In this document: in pieces, positions 54,301 through 64,000 of the stretch | Numbering within the stretch: position 1 is the first letter of the stretch | How the letters are laid out: each line of letters opens with the position of its first letter | The notes under the pieces: model-generated | Seen by the model: only the letters and a program-made list of their open reading frames with translations | What the model was told of the DNA's origin: nothing | Databases searched by the model: none | Translations under genes and position numbers: made by a program | Assembly (NCBI GenBank): GCA_002785995.1 | Contig: NHNV01000054.1 | Coordinates: 1 to 64,000 of the forward strand | DNA from: Mycosphaerelloides madeirae | Lineage: Eukaryota; Ascomycota; Dothideomycetes; Mycosphaerellales; Mycosphaerellaceae | DNA length: 64,000 bases | Direction: 5' to 3'

Positions 54301-55218
54301 GCCTGCTCGGGCTCGAGCGCCATTGTGGGATGATGACTTGGGATCAGCAGCAAACTTGGCATTCTCCTGTTCCAATCGGGCCAGCAAGAAAGCCGTCGAC
54401 TCGTCTTCGGCGCCCGCGGGAAGCTCCTTGTCTTCTTTCTCCTGCTCTTCGGTCTTGTCCAAAGCCTGCCAATTCACCTGTGACTCCTCTTCTGACGATG
54501 ATGATAACGATGATGATGATGATCCATCCGACTTCCGATATAGTCCGTCAGTGCTTCCAGTCCTGGCGGGTTTGGTGGTCACCTCCTCACCATCGCCCCA
54601 CACGTCTCGATCATGCTGGAGCTCGATGGCAGATATGGGCGTGTGGAACGATGCATCATTGGTGTCAAACAGGGTGCTCTGTCTCTCGGGCGGTGCCCAT
54701 TTGTTCTGCATGATGTCCAGGCTGCTGACCTTTCGCAGATGGCGCCTCACCCCACTAGCTCTGGGAGTAGCCAGAACGTCGTGCACCTGCTCGGTGGAGA
54801 GGTGGTCGTAGTCGAGGCTGGATTCGGAAAGTGCGATGGAGGTCATGCTATCTCGAACCGATTCGTTGGGGGTGAGGGGAGTAGAGGGGTCGGTTGGCGT
54901 GTCGGCCTGGGGGGAGGCAGCGAGCAACTCATCTGGGGCTTCGTCGTGGATGGTGGTGGTGACGAAGACGGGCAGCGGTTTGGGAGTGATCTCTTGGGTG
55001 GGAGTGGCTGCTCCGTCGTCTGCAGTGGGCGTATCGGCACGGGTCTTCTGTTCTTCTTCTTCTTCTTCTTCTTCTTCTTTTTCCATCTCCTCTCTCCCAG
55101 GGACACTCTCGTCGGTAGCCATATGTGTGCCTGGGGATTCCGTCGTCATGGGAGGGCGCAGAACGGATTTTTGCGAGTGGGGGAGTTCATGGACTGGGAG
55201 GCTCGTAGCGAGGTCCAT
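51331..55218 (-). CDS. TBC-domain Rab GTPase-activating protein
   Basis: Single exon, 1295 aa from ATG 55218 (MDLATSLPVHELPHSQK); the frame is open 50 codons further up, but that part is Cys/His-rich and unlikely. The Rab-GAP TBC domain spans about residues 375-600: IPPPLRGVVWTSMSG, IINKDVGRSF (arginine finger, IxxDxxR, about 410) and KDIGYCQGLGFLVGPLL (glutamine finger, YCQG, about 455). The N-terminal about 350 aa are acidic and disordered, with a poly-Glu tract encoded by GAA repeats. The C-terminal half is coiled coil (MQREQAQLAAMLQRERED, LREVKELRARV-like segments). Similar in layout to Gyp5/GYL1-type GAPs for exocytic Rabs; target Rab inferred only. Confidence 0.88.
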   Translation of the reverse strand: MDLATSLPVHELPHSQKSVLRPPMTTESPGTHMATDESVPGREEMEKEEEEEEEEEQKTRADTPTADDGAATPTQEITPKPLPVFVTTTIHDEAPDELLAASPQADTPTDPSTPLTPNESVRDSMTSIALSESSLDYDHLSTEQVHDVLATPRASGVRRHLRKVSSLDIMQNKWAPPERQSTLFDTNDASFHTPISAIELQHDRDVWGDGEEVTTKPARTGSTDGLYRKSDGSSSSSLSSSSEEESQVNWQALDKTEEQEKEDKELPAGAEDESTAFLLARLEQENAKFAADPKSSSHNGARARAGSRPPSMAHLKKLVTAKDAPSIRYSLASDTGYVEEPPPMTELEFWAALVQDYPTTATRLPTLTTSKIRAGIPPPLRGVVWTSMSGARDKELEEAFERLVGEKSPYEGIINKDVGRSFPGVELFRDAEGEGQRMLGRVLKCFSLHDKDIGYCQGLGFLVGPLLMNMGEREAFCVLVRLMDHYSLRPSFLPSLSGLHMRIYQFSSLLKQHHPKLHAHLAELGIEPAYLSQWFLSLFAVTCPLQMLFRIYDVIFAEGANETVMRVALALMRQHEEKMLATTEFEEVMQFLLSREMWDCYESDADQLVDDFTSLGDIVTHTRLAELEKQFENQSSETVGQSAGFLPDVQAAASRFLGRLWAPGHAHTPSKPAPSTLHTPSPSVTTLSPQSAESQTSTGGYAFFGRPTNFLRRSPSKQSIGAVNDSSGSEDSTSVAGSGSASFASTAATEPDTPTALTMRESMADTMSMRSKAESLLPTSNSLHGRHTQDLHAQIEDLLTAMGSMQREQAQLAAMLQREREDRGEDHRVMRQIVGKLRKNTTDDRRRTLPTPPPSRGALDVPVPPRPLSVGGHSDCPLQPEKEEPKDEMEDLVEKAQARLQSNIRFSSSLESKAQLRSTLARTREQLAAAEAQSRELTVRLDSAETSVEAFQAESEDLRSEVKELRARVNDEFKARQKMEHQLSEFRAQARSIERKRHESLIEGSPVGRSDTSPESRARQGSVSSLPPGSVANNGGLRELKLGRRDSSSSIQSLRSISRNPTPIQTEVTAGSLRTPDNSSPESVSPANASLSIIETAPSPVVQAAPVNTMTLPRTGFARRTTSLAAKEVFATPEHEPVPDEALLLELVNSKTSEAQAKQEVDELKRALAISKRRQEETLAQFRAELDAVKAEAAAAQAAVHAAKAETQAVRLSQLATVGTPLFSMPSTPFAENSPSGVSSGKTTPAGTPGDENVPDISLPKKADTAPAAATGVGWFWSRRAPSKSDIPAIDSETK
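55049..55080. repeat. in-frame (GAA)n tract encoding poly-Glu
   Basis: About ten TTC/GAA units inside the TBC gene coding for consecutive Glu near residue 50. Length polymorphism would change only the Glu count. Confidence 0.9.
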
Positions 55219-56116
55219 TGCGCGGGCGTGGAAGTGATCGGACTTCTCCCCTGGACCAGCCAAGGGTGCACTGTGCAGTGTGCAGTGTGGATGTTTCAAG
55301 CGCGCTTCTTCCGGCGGAGACGATATGAACGCGCAACTCGCAGTACAGTGATGACTTGCATGTGCCAAAGGAGCGGTAGGCGGTCACAGCTCAAGGAGGG
55401 ACAGCTGCTGACGGCCAAAGGAAAACAGTTGAGACAGTACACCAATTAACCCTGTGGGAGCAGTTAGACAGGAGACGAGCGTTGGAGGCCATTCAAACAG
55501 GGGTCGTGAAACGGTGAAAGCTTAAACATCGCGCTTCTGTCGCGCTTCTCCTTCTCGCCCCTCTTCCGCCTCCTATGCACACCAACACCACATCACACAT
55601 CTCACCATGAAGAAGTCTCGCATCATAGACGAGACGCTTTGTGCGCATGGCAGGACCTCTCGGTTGCAGATCTCAGAGAGCTGAGCATTGTTCCTTTGCT
55701 GGCAACTTCCGACTACAGCTACTCAAGCAAGACCGAGTCGACCTCAGCCCGCTGTTTCGCCCGTCGGCAGCATGATAATAGGCAACATTTATTCCCTGTT
55801 TACTCTGGGGAGGCCAACCAAAAACATGACTGCCCCACAGACAGACAGAGTCCTCCGTAGCCTCCCATTGGCAAGCTGGACGCGTCGCCTGCATGCTTCT
55901 TCACCCAAACGGCTTGGCCCGCCGCGGATAGCGTACAGCTTCCTCGCCGGCAGATAGGCCGGAGGTATGGACTATTTTTCGCAACTGCATTTGCCGCGCA
56001 ATTTGGCTGCTGTCACTCACTTTGCTTTTGCTGCAAACAATATCAACCTTCATTTCCAGCTGTACTTCCAAATTTGGGCCAATACATGCACGCCAGGCCT
56101 GCTTCCAATAACCGAC
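55219..56116. other. intergenic, divergent promoter region
   Basis: Between the TBC gene (-) and the alpha/beta hydrolase (+). Short frames only; the frame open from 55967 leads into the hydrolase but its first 50 codons lack family character. Confidence 0.45.
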
Positions 56117-57010
56117 ATGCTGGCAACGCAACTCCCGCCTACAAGTATTATCTTGGTGCCCGGCGGATGGCACACTGCGTTCCATCTCGGTCCGATCATC
56201 GACACCCTGGAAAAGACTCTTGGAGCTACCCTCGTCCTGCCCGAGGACTCCAACGAGTACAACGATCAATTACGAAAGTCCCTCTGGGCGTGGACTTCTC
56301 GCAATTCCCAGGCAAATGGCCACAAGACCGAAATCAACCCAAATCTCCGGATTCTGCCTTGTCCACTCTATGCTGCAGGTCCAAAGCAGGAACGCCATGC
56401 CAAATTCAAAAACGACGTCGAGATCATGCTTGAATTGATCCGCTCCGAAGCCGAGGACAACGACCGGCAATTATGTCTTGTTGCTCATAGTGCAGCTGGC
56501 ATCGCCGCTCTTCAAGCTACCAACGAGTACCTCTCCATGCTTGCTCCGGAGTCGACGAGCCAACTCAAGCACCTGATTTGTGTTTCGGCGCTCTGCGGCG
56601 GCCGCAACAATGGTGCCCAGGCCGGTATTGAAGCCGGATGGATCGCAATCGATCCGGCCACCGATCTGATGCACGTCAATTCTACGGAAAGATTCTTCTT
56701 CAACGACATGCCATCAGAGGCTGCGAAGCCTTTCTCAGACGCTCTGGTCCCGCATGTCATGGGCGAAGCGGCGACCCGGGCTGAATTGATGACTAGCGAA
56801 GCCTTTCGCGAAGTGCCCAACAAAACCTATATCCTGTGCACCCAAGATGCCGTCGTGCCGCCAGCTTTCCAGGAAATGCAAGCAAAAGAACACGGTCTGA
56901 CTGTTCTCAGAATGGAGACAGGACATTGTCCGTTCATTAGCAAGCCAAATGAGTTTGCCCAAATTCTACAGGAGCTCCTCTTCGGTCCTGCCAGCCCAAT
57001 CGAGTCGTGA
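56117..57010 (+). CDS. alpha/beta-hydrolase fold protein
   Basis: Single exon, 297 aa from ATG 56117 (MLATQLPPTSIILVPGGWHTAFH), chosen because the first beta strand and the oxyanion PGGWH motif begin here. Upstream ATG 55967 would add 50 residues. Catalytic triad candidates: Ser in CLVAHSAAGIAA (about residue 118), Asp in ILCTQDAVVP (about 240), His in METGHCPFIS (about 266). This matches the AB_hydrolase_1/'AB hydrolase-1 domain' group of fungal esterases that includes salicylate-esterase-like proteins. Nucleophile context AHSAAG differs from the usual GHSxGG. Substrate unknown. Confidence 0.8.
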   Translation: MLATQLPPTSIILVPGGWHTAFHLGPIIDTLEKTLGATLVLPEDSNEYNDQLRKSLWAWTSRNSQANGHKTEINPNLRILPCPLYAAGPKQERHAKFKNDVEIMLELIRSEAEDNDRQLCLVAHSAAGIAALQATNEYLSMLAPESTSQLKHLICVSALCGGRNNGAQAGIEAGWIAIDPATDLMHVNSTERFFFNDMPSEAAKPFSDALVPHVMGEAATRAELMTSEAFREVPNKTYILCTQDAVVPPAFQEMQAKEHGLTVLRMETGHCPFISKPNEFAQILQELLFGPASPIES

Positions 57011-57272
57011 CTCACGAACTCACAGCCCTATCGCCCACGATCAAAGAACGGCCTCGTTGATTGTAACCCCTCTACAGTTTGCTGCGTCAGCTGGAGGTAT
57101 TGCTCACAGCTCTTGGGCAAGCGACAATATGCCGAGCCTTCTTCGTGATTTCGCTGCCTTATATGAGGCCAGCGGTCCCGGAATCACGAATATTAGAAGC
57201 TTCAACAAACCGCAAGTTGAATTGGAGAAGACAAACACCTCCTCGGTATACGACAGTCCTGCTGGAAAAGCT

Positions 57273-60200
57273 TTACTGGGCAGCTTCGGCAGCCATCGTC
57301 CACGCGTGAACACTCCCTAAAGGTTGAAACTTCGCATGGTCACGCTCGCCATTCGCGATATTGGCCTGATCACCACCCTGAGGACCCCAGCCGCCACCAC
57401 CAGGCCTGCAACAAGTCAGCATGAACATCAGATTAGACGCTGTGGGTACTTACGTATGAATCAAGATGCGTTCTCCGGGCTGGACGTTCAGCTCCATCTT
57501 GCCGCCAATGTTGATGATCCGTTCGCTGCCGTCCAGCTCTTTCGTAACAAACAAGTTGAGACCTGCTTTTCCCGGACCGCCTCCAGCCATACCGTACGGC
57601 CGTATAACCCTACGCTCGCTCAGCATAGACACCGACAGCGGCATTCGGAACTCAATCTCTCTCAGCACCCCATCTCCGCCTCTGAACTGCCCTTCGCCTC
57701 CCGATCCCTCTCGAATGGAAAATTGCCGAAGAATGATGGGATACCGAAGCTCATACACTTCGGCATCCGTAATCCTGGTATTTGTCATATGCACATGGAC
57801 GCCAGACGTGCCGTGCCAATTCGAGCCTGCTCCCGATCCTCCGCAGATTGTTTCTCCCACGCCAAAGCCAGGCACTTCCTTTCCAGAGGAGGCATCCAGG
57901 CCGCCGGTCCCGAAGGAGATGATGTTACAGCAGCCTTGAGACGCTGCGCATGCGCCGAATGCGCCGAGCACGACGTCGGTTATTCGCTGCGACGTGATGG
58001 GGTTTCCGGCACAGACGGCGGCGTACTCTGATGGGTTCAGTAACGTTCGTTCGGGGATGATGACCTTACAAGGGGCGAGACAGCCCTGGTTAAGAGGTAT
58101 GTCCTGATTGATCAAAGCTCGGAGAGAGTATATGATGGCCGAGTGCGCGATGGCTTTGGGTGCATTGAGGCAGTTGAAGGTCTCCCTCCCTGTTCCAGAG
58201 AAGTCGAAGATACTGTCGCCCGTCTCAGGATTGATGGTTACTTTGAGCCGGATCTCGGTGCCGTCGTCCATGAAGTCTGAGAAGGTCAATGGTTCACCAG
58301 CACACTCTTCTCCGATTTTGCGGAGGAATTTTCGCACTGCAATTTCGGCGTTGGACTTGATCGCGTCCATGTAGAAATGCACGACGGGCAGGGTGTATTC
58401 GTCCACGAGCGAATTGATAAGTGCGGCGCCTTTCTGGTTTGCTGCTATGGCCGCTTTCAGATCGGATACATTGTCCTTGTACGTTCTGGTGCCAGAGCAT
58501 GCTGGGAATGAGGCCGGCTCGTCGTACAAGAACTTGCGGACTCGGTCTTCATCGAACGCACCCTCGGAGACAATCTGTACATTTTGAAGTCAGCCAATGG
58601 ACCGGCGACAACCCTCAACACTTACCTTGAATCCCATTGTCATCGCGCCTTCTTCGTACAACATGCGGCTATCTGAAGGCATGCTACCAGGATGAATGCC
58701 GCCGATCTCAGCATGATGACCACGAGACGCAACGTAGAAAATGATCTTCTCTCCAGCATCGTCCCACACAGGCGTGATGATGGTGATGTCAGGAAGATGG
58801 GTTCCTCCAGCCATTGGGTGGTTTGTGCAGATATGGTCGCCTGGTTTGAGCTGGCCCTGGAGCTTCTCATGCTGGTATCGCACTGCGTACTCCATCGACC
58901 CGAGGTGAACCGGTACATGGGGTGCGTTTGCAACTAGCTTGCCATCTGGGGAGAAAACGGCACACGAGAAGTCCAGTCTCTCCTTGATATTGGTGGATAC
59001 TGATGTCTTCTGAAACATCCGGCCCATTTGCTCTGCGATTGCCATGAACTTTCGATCGTCAGCGCGCTTTCTTGAATTTGGTCACAAACTCACTTACCCG
59101 GTGCCCAAAGACCGACAAGCGGATTGGGTCGACCACATCAGCTGCGACGGTTTGCTGTATTTTTGGAGGGACTTCGAGGATGACATGTCTGGAGAGAATG
59201 GTCGCCGTTGCCCCAGGCTCTATCACCAGCGTCTGAGTGCTGTCAATGACGATCGCTGGCCCTTCCACAGCATCGCCTGGTTTGAGCTTCTCCAGACGAT
59301 AGACAGGTGCCTGGACTGTGCCTGTGGCGCTGAAGGTCACTTTGGTACGCTCTGCAGGCTGAGCACATACCACCGGGTTCTTCACGATCGTGCGGAGTTC
59401 GTCGTGCGGTGACTCGGCTGGCACAGACACAGATCCACCAATTCCCCTGACTCGTATGTCCTCAATTAGGATTCTCCGATCCGGGAACGTGAAGCCGAAT
59501 TCTCTTTTATGCTCCTGCCGGAACGCAGAGAGGAAATCGCCTCCTTCCGGCTCCAGGATCATCAGAGTATTATCAGTGCCCTGGTACCGAATGTTAAAAT
59601 ACACCTCGTGCTTGATCTGATCGGGTTGGACACCATCATCGATCAGAGCACTAGTCACCTTCGATATCAGCGCTGCAGCTCGCTTCCGAATCCCGGGTGA
59701 TGTGCTCTCGTCGAGGACTCCAGATGCAGGCTCTTGTGCTTCTTGAACAAGATCAGCGAGCATCATACCGTGAGCCGACAAGATTGAAGAGTAGCGATGG
59801 ATAATCACTGTGCGAATCGACAGCGAAGAGGCAATTGCGCAAGCGTGTTGGCCTCCCGCACCTCCGAAGGATGCAAGGTGATGCGCGGAAGTATCGAAGC
59901 CTCGTGCTTCTGTGAGTAACCGGATTGGTTTGGCCATCGATTCGTTTGCGACTTCAACGAAGCCAAGGGCGATTTCCTCGGGCGATTTGGACTGACCGGT
60001 CTCGTCGTTGATTTGCTTCGTCAATTCGAGGAACTTAATTCTTGTGATGTCGACATCCAGTGGCTCATTCTCCTTCGGTCCAAAGATCTTAGGGAACGAG
60101 TCTGGTAGAAGGCGTCCAAGGAAGAGATTGGCGTCGGTGACGGTTAATGGTCCTCCCTTTCGGTAACAAGCTGGACCTGGATGTGCGCTCGCACTCTCTG

Positions 60201-61642
60201 GACCGACAACGAAGAGGCTTGTGCGATATCAGTAGTGTCAAACAGTTTGATGCCCGTGATACACACCCGTTCTTCCAGAAAAGAATGGAACCGCCTCCAG
60301 CTGCTACGGTATTGATATCGAGCTGTGGCGCCATCACAGTCACCCCGGTAATAACGTTCTCGAAAGTGTGTTCAAGTTTGCCATCGAATCGAGACACATC
60401 TGTCGAAGTACCTCCCATGTCGAATCTGGCATATCCATCAGCGATGACTGTCATACGCATGGAATTCCACCTACCCGATGATTGGCGTCCTGTCTGTCTC
60501 ATCGAACGAGGTTCTCGCATATCCAACAACACCGCCTGCCGGTCCGCTGAGAATCGCACGCAGGCCAGAGAATCTGGCTGTCTGTCAGCGTTGTCGGTAC
60601 ATGAGGATGTGCTCCACTAACTTATCGAAGTTGACCAGGCCACCATCGCTTTGCATAAACTCGCAACGCACACTATCACTCGTAAGAAGGTCCTGAAATC
60701 CGTCCCGGAAACTCTCGATATATTGCTTTATCTTCGGAGTCAAGTAAGCGTCAGCCGTTGCACTGGTTCCCCTCGACGTCAATTTAATCATTGGCAGTAG
60801 CTGGCTCGACAACGAGATTTGTGAGAAGCCAATATCCTTCGCGATTCGTTCGATTTGCAGCTCATGTTCTGAGATCAAGATCAGCTGTGGTGGAATTGAG
60901 TGCAAGGGTCTTTCAGCTGACTTCCGTACCTTGGAATGTATAAGAGTGTACCAGGCATACGGCAATACTCCGATATCCGTCGTCAAAGAGCCGTTGGAGA
61001 TCTTGACGGACCTGATCTTCATCGATTCGTTTCAATATTCGGATCACCTCTCCAGAAATGCCTCTGCAAAGGTCTGGGTCGGTCTTTAAAGCAGCCAGCA
61101 GTCGTTCAACGTCCGGCGATGGATTTTGCTGGTACTCCTCAACAGTGACTCTCTCGTCGACCTCAATGACCTCTTCATAGAGTACATCCGGCCGCACAAT
61201 ATTCAAATCGAACAACTTCGGTCGGGATTGTGTGCCAATTCGCAATGCGTCCTTGAACCCAGATGTGATGAGCAAAGCGACCCTCTCGCCTTTCCTTTCA
61301 AGCAAAGCATTGGTGGCGACGGTCGTTCCCATCCGAACGCTGAGCTCTGAGAAGCCGCCGACATCGAGTTTTTGGTTTCGAGGGAATGGTTTGCCAGTTG
61401 CCTTTTCTAAGATGCGCCGAATTCCTTCGATGGGTGCATCTTCGTAGTTGCTGGGGTCTTGCGAGAGGAGTTTGACGACGATGTCTCCCTTTCGCCCTTC
61501 GACTATTCCTAGACAGTCGGTGAAGGTGCCGCCGCGATCTCGATTCGTCAGTGCTGGACTCCGCCATTTCGTAATAGATGTCGAGAGAGATACCTATTGC
61601 GATCTTGATCTTCAGACCCTCTGGACCTGGAATGCTGCCCAT
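57273..61642 (-). CDS. 5-oxoprolinase (ATP-hydrolysing), HyuA-HyuB fusion
   Basis: Cytosolic enzyme that opens 5-oxo-L-proline to glutamate with ATP, in glutathione turnover. Nine exons: 61642-61594, 61538-60930, 60868-60622, 60573-60475, 60425-60267, 60217-59098, 59048-58626, 58574-57454 and 57405-57273. Lengths sum to 3960 nt, giving 1319 aa, close to the yeast enzyme. Seen: DRGGTFTDC (residues about 17-25), MGTTVATNALLERKGE, ISLSSQLLPMIKL, RGTSATADAYL, GFDMGGTSTDVSRF (about 333-346), and SFGGAGGQHACAIA closing the HyuA half. The HyuB half begins at FMAIAEQMGRMFQKTS (about 762) and has NHPMAGGTHLPDIT, SRGHHAEIGG and the end PGGGGWG. Every intron is 48-67 nt, GT-AG. Divergent from a Dal5-type permease. 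Confidence 0.93.
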
Positions 61643-62135
61643 TTGACTTTCGTTTTTTTTTGGCAGTTGAGATCACTGGAAGACTTGGGGTTGAACTGAG
61701 AAGAGTTCAAGCTGTAAAACATCCCATCGAAGGCGAGGTCGCTGGGTATTTCGCCGAGGAGAGAGTTCGATTCGGCCAAACTGCAGGAATTCCGAGTTGG
61801 CAAGTCAGCTGTGTTCGCCGATGCTCGATAGGCCGGTCAAGAGCGATCTCTATCTATACACCGGGCAAGCACGCCGATTGCGCTTCCTTTTGCTCCTTCT
61901 CGTCGCACATGCAACGGTCGAATTCTCAATGGCACGAGCCAAGCCACGCCCTATCAGCGATTGTGGAGAGGCACAGTTCCTCGTCAGGCAGTTGGAGATA
62001 TGACTTTGATAGAGGGCATCCATCTTCATCTCCGAGTCGAACTCGACGCTTTGTTAAGTCATCTTCCAGCCGGCGAGAGGCGACATCCGTGACCACCATA
62101 GCAGCGCGGATTTAGAAAGTGAAGACTTGGTTCGG
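61643..62135. promoter_or_regulatory. shared promoter of 5-oxoprolinase and Dal5-like permease
   Basis: 493 bp between divergent start codons. Three HGATAR sites (61826-61831 plus, 61850-61855 minus, 62007-62012 plus) could bind a nitrogen-response GATA factor of the AreA type. Three such sites can occur by chance, so regulation by nitrogen is an inference. Confidence 0.45.
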
Positions 62136-63782
62136 ATGATCATGGCCGGCTCTACGAAAGGCTCGGTGGACATTGCGAACATGCCGGCGAAGGGAGATGT
62201 GCGACTTCGAACGAATGCCAATCCAGACGAGACGGCCGAAGACATCGCCGCCAAATTCCTGGCCACCGTGGATCCCAGTATATCGGACGTGCCAATATCA
62301 CCAGAAGAAGAGCGGCGCTTCAAGTGGAAAATCGATCTGATTCTGATTCCCTTGATCTCGGCCACTCTCATTCTAGCTGCTGTCGACAAGGTCATCATCA
62401 GCAATGCAGCAATCTATGGCATGAACACGGATACTCATCTTACGGGACAACTCTACTCTTGGGTCGGCTCGATCTTCTACTTTGGATATTTGCTCTTTGA
62501 GTTCCCGGCAGCATATCTAGTCCAGCGGCTGCCAATTGCCAAATTTCTGTTTGCAACTGTCTTCTCTTGGGGAATCCTGATGATGTGTACTGCTGCAGCC
62601 GGTAATTTCGCTGGTCTGGCGACGTGCCGCTTTCTGATGGGAATGATGGAGGTGCCGGTTTTCGCAATATCAGCTATCATGACCTCAATGTGGTGGACGA
62701 CCTCTGAGCAGCCCATTCGTGTTGCCATCTGGTTTAATCAAGGCTCCTCGATTTTCGCCGGAGTTGTGTCTTATGGCATTGGCCACACGCATTCATCCAT
62801 GGCCCCATGGCGATTGTTATTTCTTGTGCTAGGAGGCTTCACACTACTGTGGGCGACCATCCTTCTGTTCTTCCTGCCGGACACGCCAATCTCTTGCTGG
62901 TACCTGTCCGAACGAGAGAAGTACATCTGTATCCAGCGGGTCAAGGGCAACAACACCGGCGTCGAGGACAAGCAAGTTAAATGGTATCAAGTGAGAGAGT
63001 GCTTGCTTGATCCGAAAACTTGGCTACTTGCGTTATTTGCAGTGGCTCAAAATATTCCCAATGGAGGACTTGTAACATTCTCTTCCATCATCGTTTCTGG
63101 TCTGGGTTACAGCAAATTGGTCACAACTCTCCTGGGCATACCAACAGGCATCATTGCAACCGCATGGCAGCTGCTATGGTCCGTCATCGTATCTCGCTTC
63201 CCAAACGGACGATGCCTGACCATTGCTCTGATGGATGTCGTCACTCTCTGTTGCGCCGTTCTCATGTGGAAGCTGCCAAGAGACAACAAGCAAGGATTGC
63301 TAGCTGCGTATTACTGCTTCTACAGGTAAGCAATCAACCCATTGCCCAATCAACTGCCCTTGAGATCGTGTGCTCAGTTGGGATCGTCCTGTCAAGCATT
63401 CTGGGGCCAGCGAAGAAATGTACTAACGTTGAAAAGCTATTGGGGTCCTTACGTCCTCTCGACCTCGCTTCCAATGGCCAACACGTCCGGCCACTCTAAG
63501 AAGTTGACGATGAACGCCGTGTTCTTCCTTTCGTATTGCATAGGCAATATCATCGGACCTCAGGTCTTCCAATCTTCGGACGCTCCAGACTACTCCCATG
63601 GATACGAAGGACTCCTCGGTTGCATTATCGTCGCTATAGCAGCTATTCTGGGCTACGGACTGCTCTGCTATCTGGAGAATAAGCGACGGGTTGCTACCCC
63701 CGGTTTAGACCCGCATGAAGGCGAGTTGGAGGCGTTCTCGGACCTCACGGATAAGGAAAAGGCATTCCGGTACGTGTACTGA
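62136..63782 (+). CDS. Dal5/allantoate-permease-family MFS transporter (anion:cation symporter)
   Basis: Exons 62136-63325 and 63437-63782 join over a 111-nt intron (GTAAGC...TACTAAC...AAG), restoring YYCFYSYWGPYVLS; 511 aa from ATG 62136, with ATG 62142 an alternative. Plasma-membrane symporter of the ACS family, which in fungi imports allantoate, ureidosuccinate, vitamins or dipeptides. Seen: a soluble N-terminus, the RRFKWKIDLILIPLIS start of helix 1, the helix 2-4 block with GSIFYFGYLLFEFPAAYLVQRLPIAKFL, CRFLMGMMEVPVFAISAIM, WWTTSEQPIRVAIWF, and a C-terminal half with SLPMANTSGHSKK. Partner of the divergent 5-oxoprolinase by position. Confidence 0.9.
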
Positions 63783-64000
63783 TGATGTATGTTCACCGAC
63801 ATTGTGCCTCCGAACGATTGTTGTGGGGAATGTAACCCGACTGCTCTCTACGTCCTCTTATTAGTAGTATAGAGACGGACAAATGCCCGCGAGTGTACTA
63901 GTGATATGGCCTGAGACGAATAAGCTTCAGAGCTGAATCCTGCAGGAAGCTTGACTGCCACCGACCCACTTTGCGTCGGCGACCGGCAAAGTGAAAGACT
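63783..64000. other. 3' flank of the permease gene
   Basis: 218 bp to the window end, nothing recognised. Confidence 0.4.

Overview
The window comes from a filamentous ascomycete (Pezizomycotina). Introns are mostly 49-72 nt with GTANGT-like donors and CTAAC/CTGAC-like branch sites, and gene families typical of that group are present (COP9 signalosome CSN7, Lcp5/neuroguidin, Rmd5/GID, a Stb6-like protein, HET domain, DUF6606/DUF3638-type giant protein, Fot1/pogo and Copia elements). A Dothideomycete is my best guess, but the sequence does not prove it.

Layout. 1-7196: a pogo/Fot1-type DNA transposon, left tip cut by the window edge, split by a 5393-bp Copia retrotransposon (1535-6927) with identical 150-bp LTRs and a perfect 5-bp target duplication. 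8000-21255: CSN7, an Artemis-like nuclease gene broken by one nonsense codon, a conserved membrane protein, a tRNA-Glu gene interrupted three times, a SAM methyltransferase, a cyclase/kynurenine-formamidase-family enzyme, a short hypothetical gene and Lcp5. 22096-27440: a large decayed gene of the DUF6606 family with at least ten in-frame stops. 28775-36160: a secreted GH43-like enzyme, a decayed Cys-rich surface protein, Rmd5 and a Stb6-like protein. 36690-46506: a truncated HET protein, a large J-domain protein, a RING membrane protein, a probably broken PQ-loop-like gene and an MFS drug transporter. 47881-57010: a GPI-type Cys-rich secreted protein, an acyl-CoA dehydrogenase, a 229-bp TTC microsatellite, a TBC Rab-GAP and an alpha/beta hydrolase. 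57273-63782: a nine-exon 5-oxoprolinase divergent from a Dal5-type permease, a plausible uptake-and-hydrolysis pair.

The most striking object is the tRNA-Glu(CUC) gene at 15324-15517. A perfect 72-nt tRNA is recovered only after removing three inserts: 55 nt in the D-loop (GT...AG with ACTAAT), a 14-nt canonical anticodon-loop intron, and 53 nt in the T-loop (GTAAGA...CTAAC...TAG). The first and third look like spliceosomal introns inside a tRNA, and the third splits the Pol III B box. A second theme is recurrent in-frame TAG codons, often where Gln is plausible, in several otherwise readable genes. This fits CpA-to-TpA (RIP-like) decay better than codon reassignment, because intact genes here also end in TAG.
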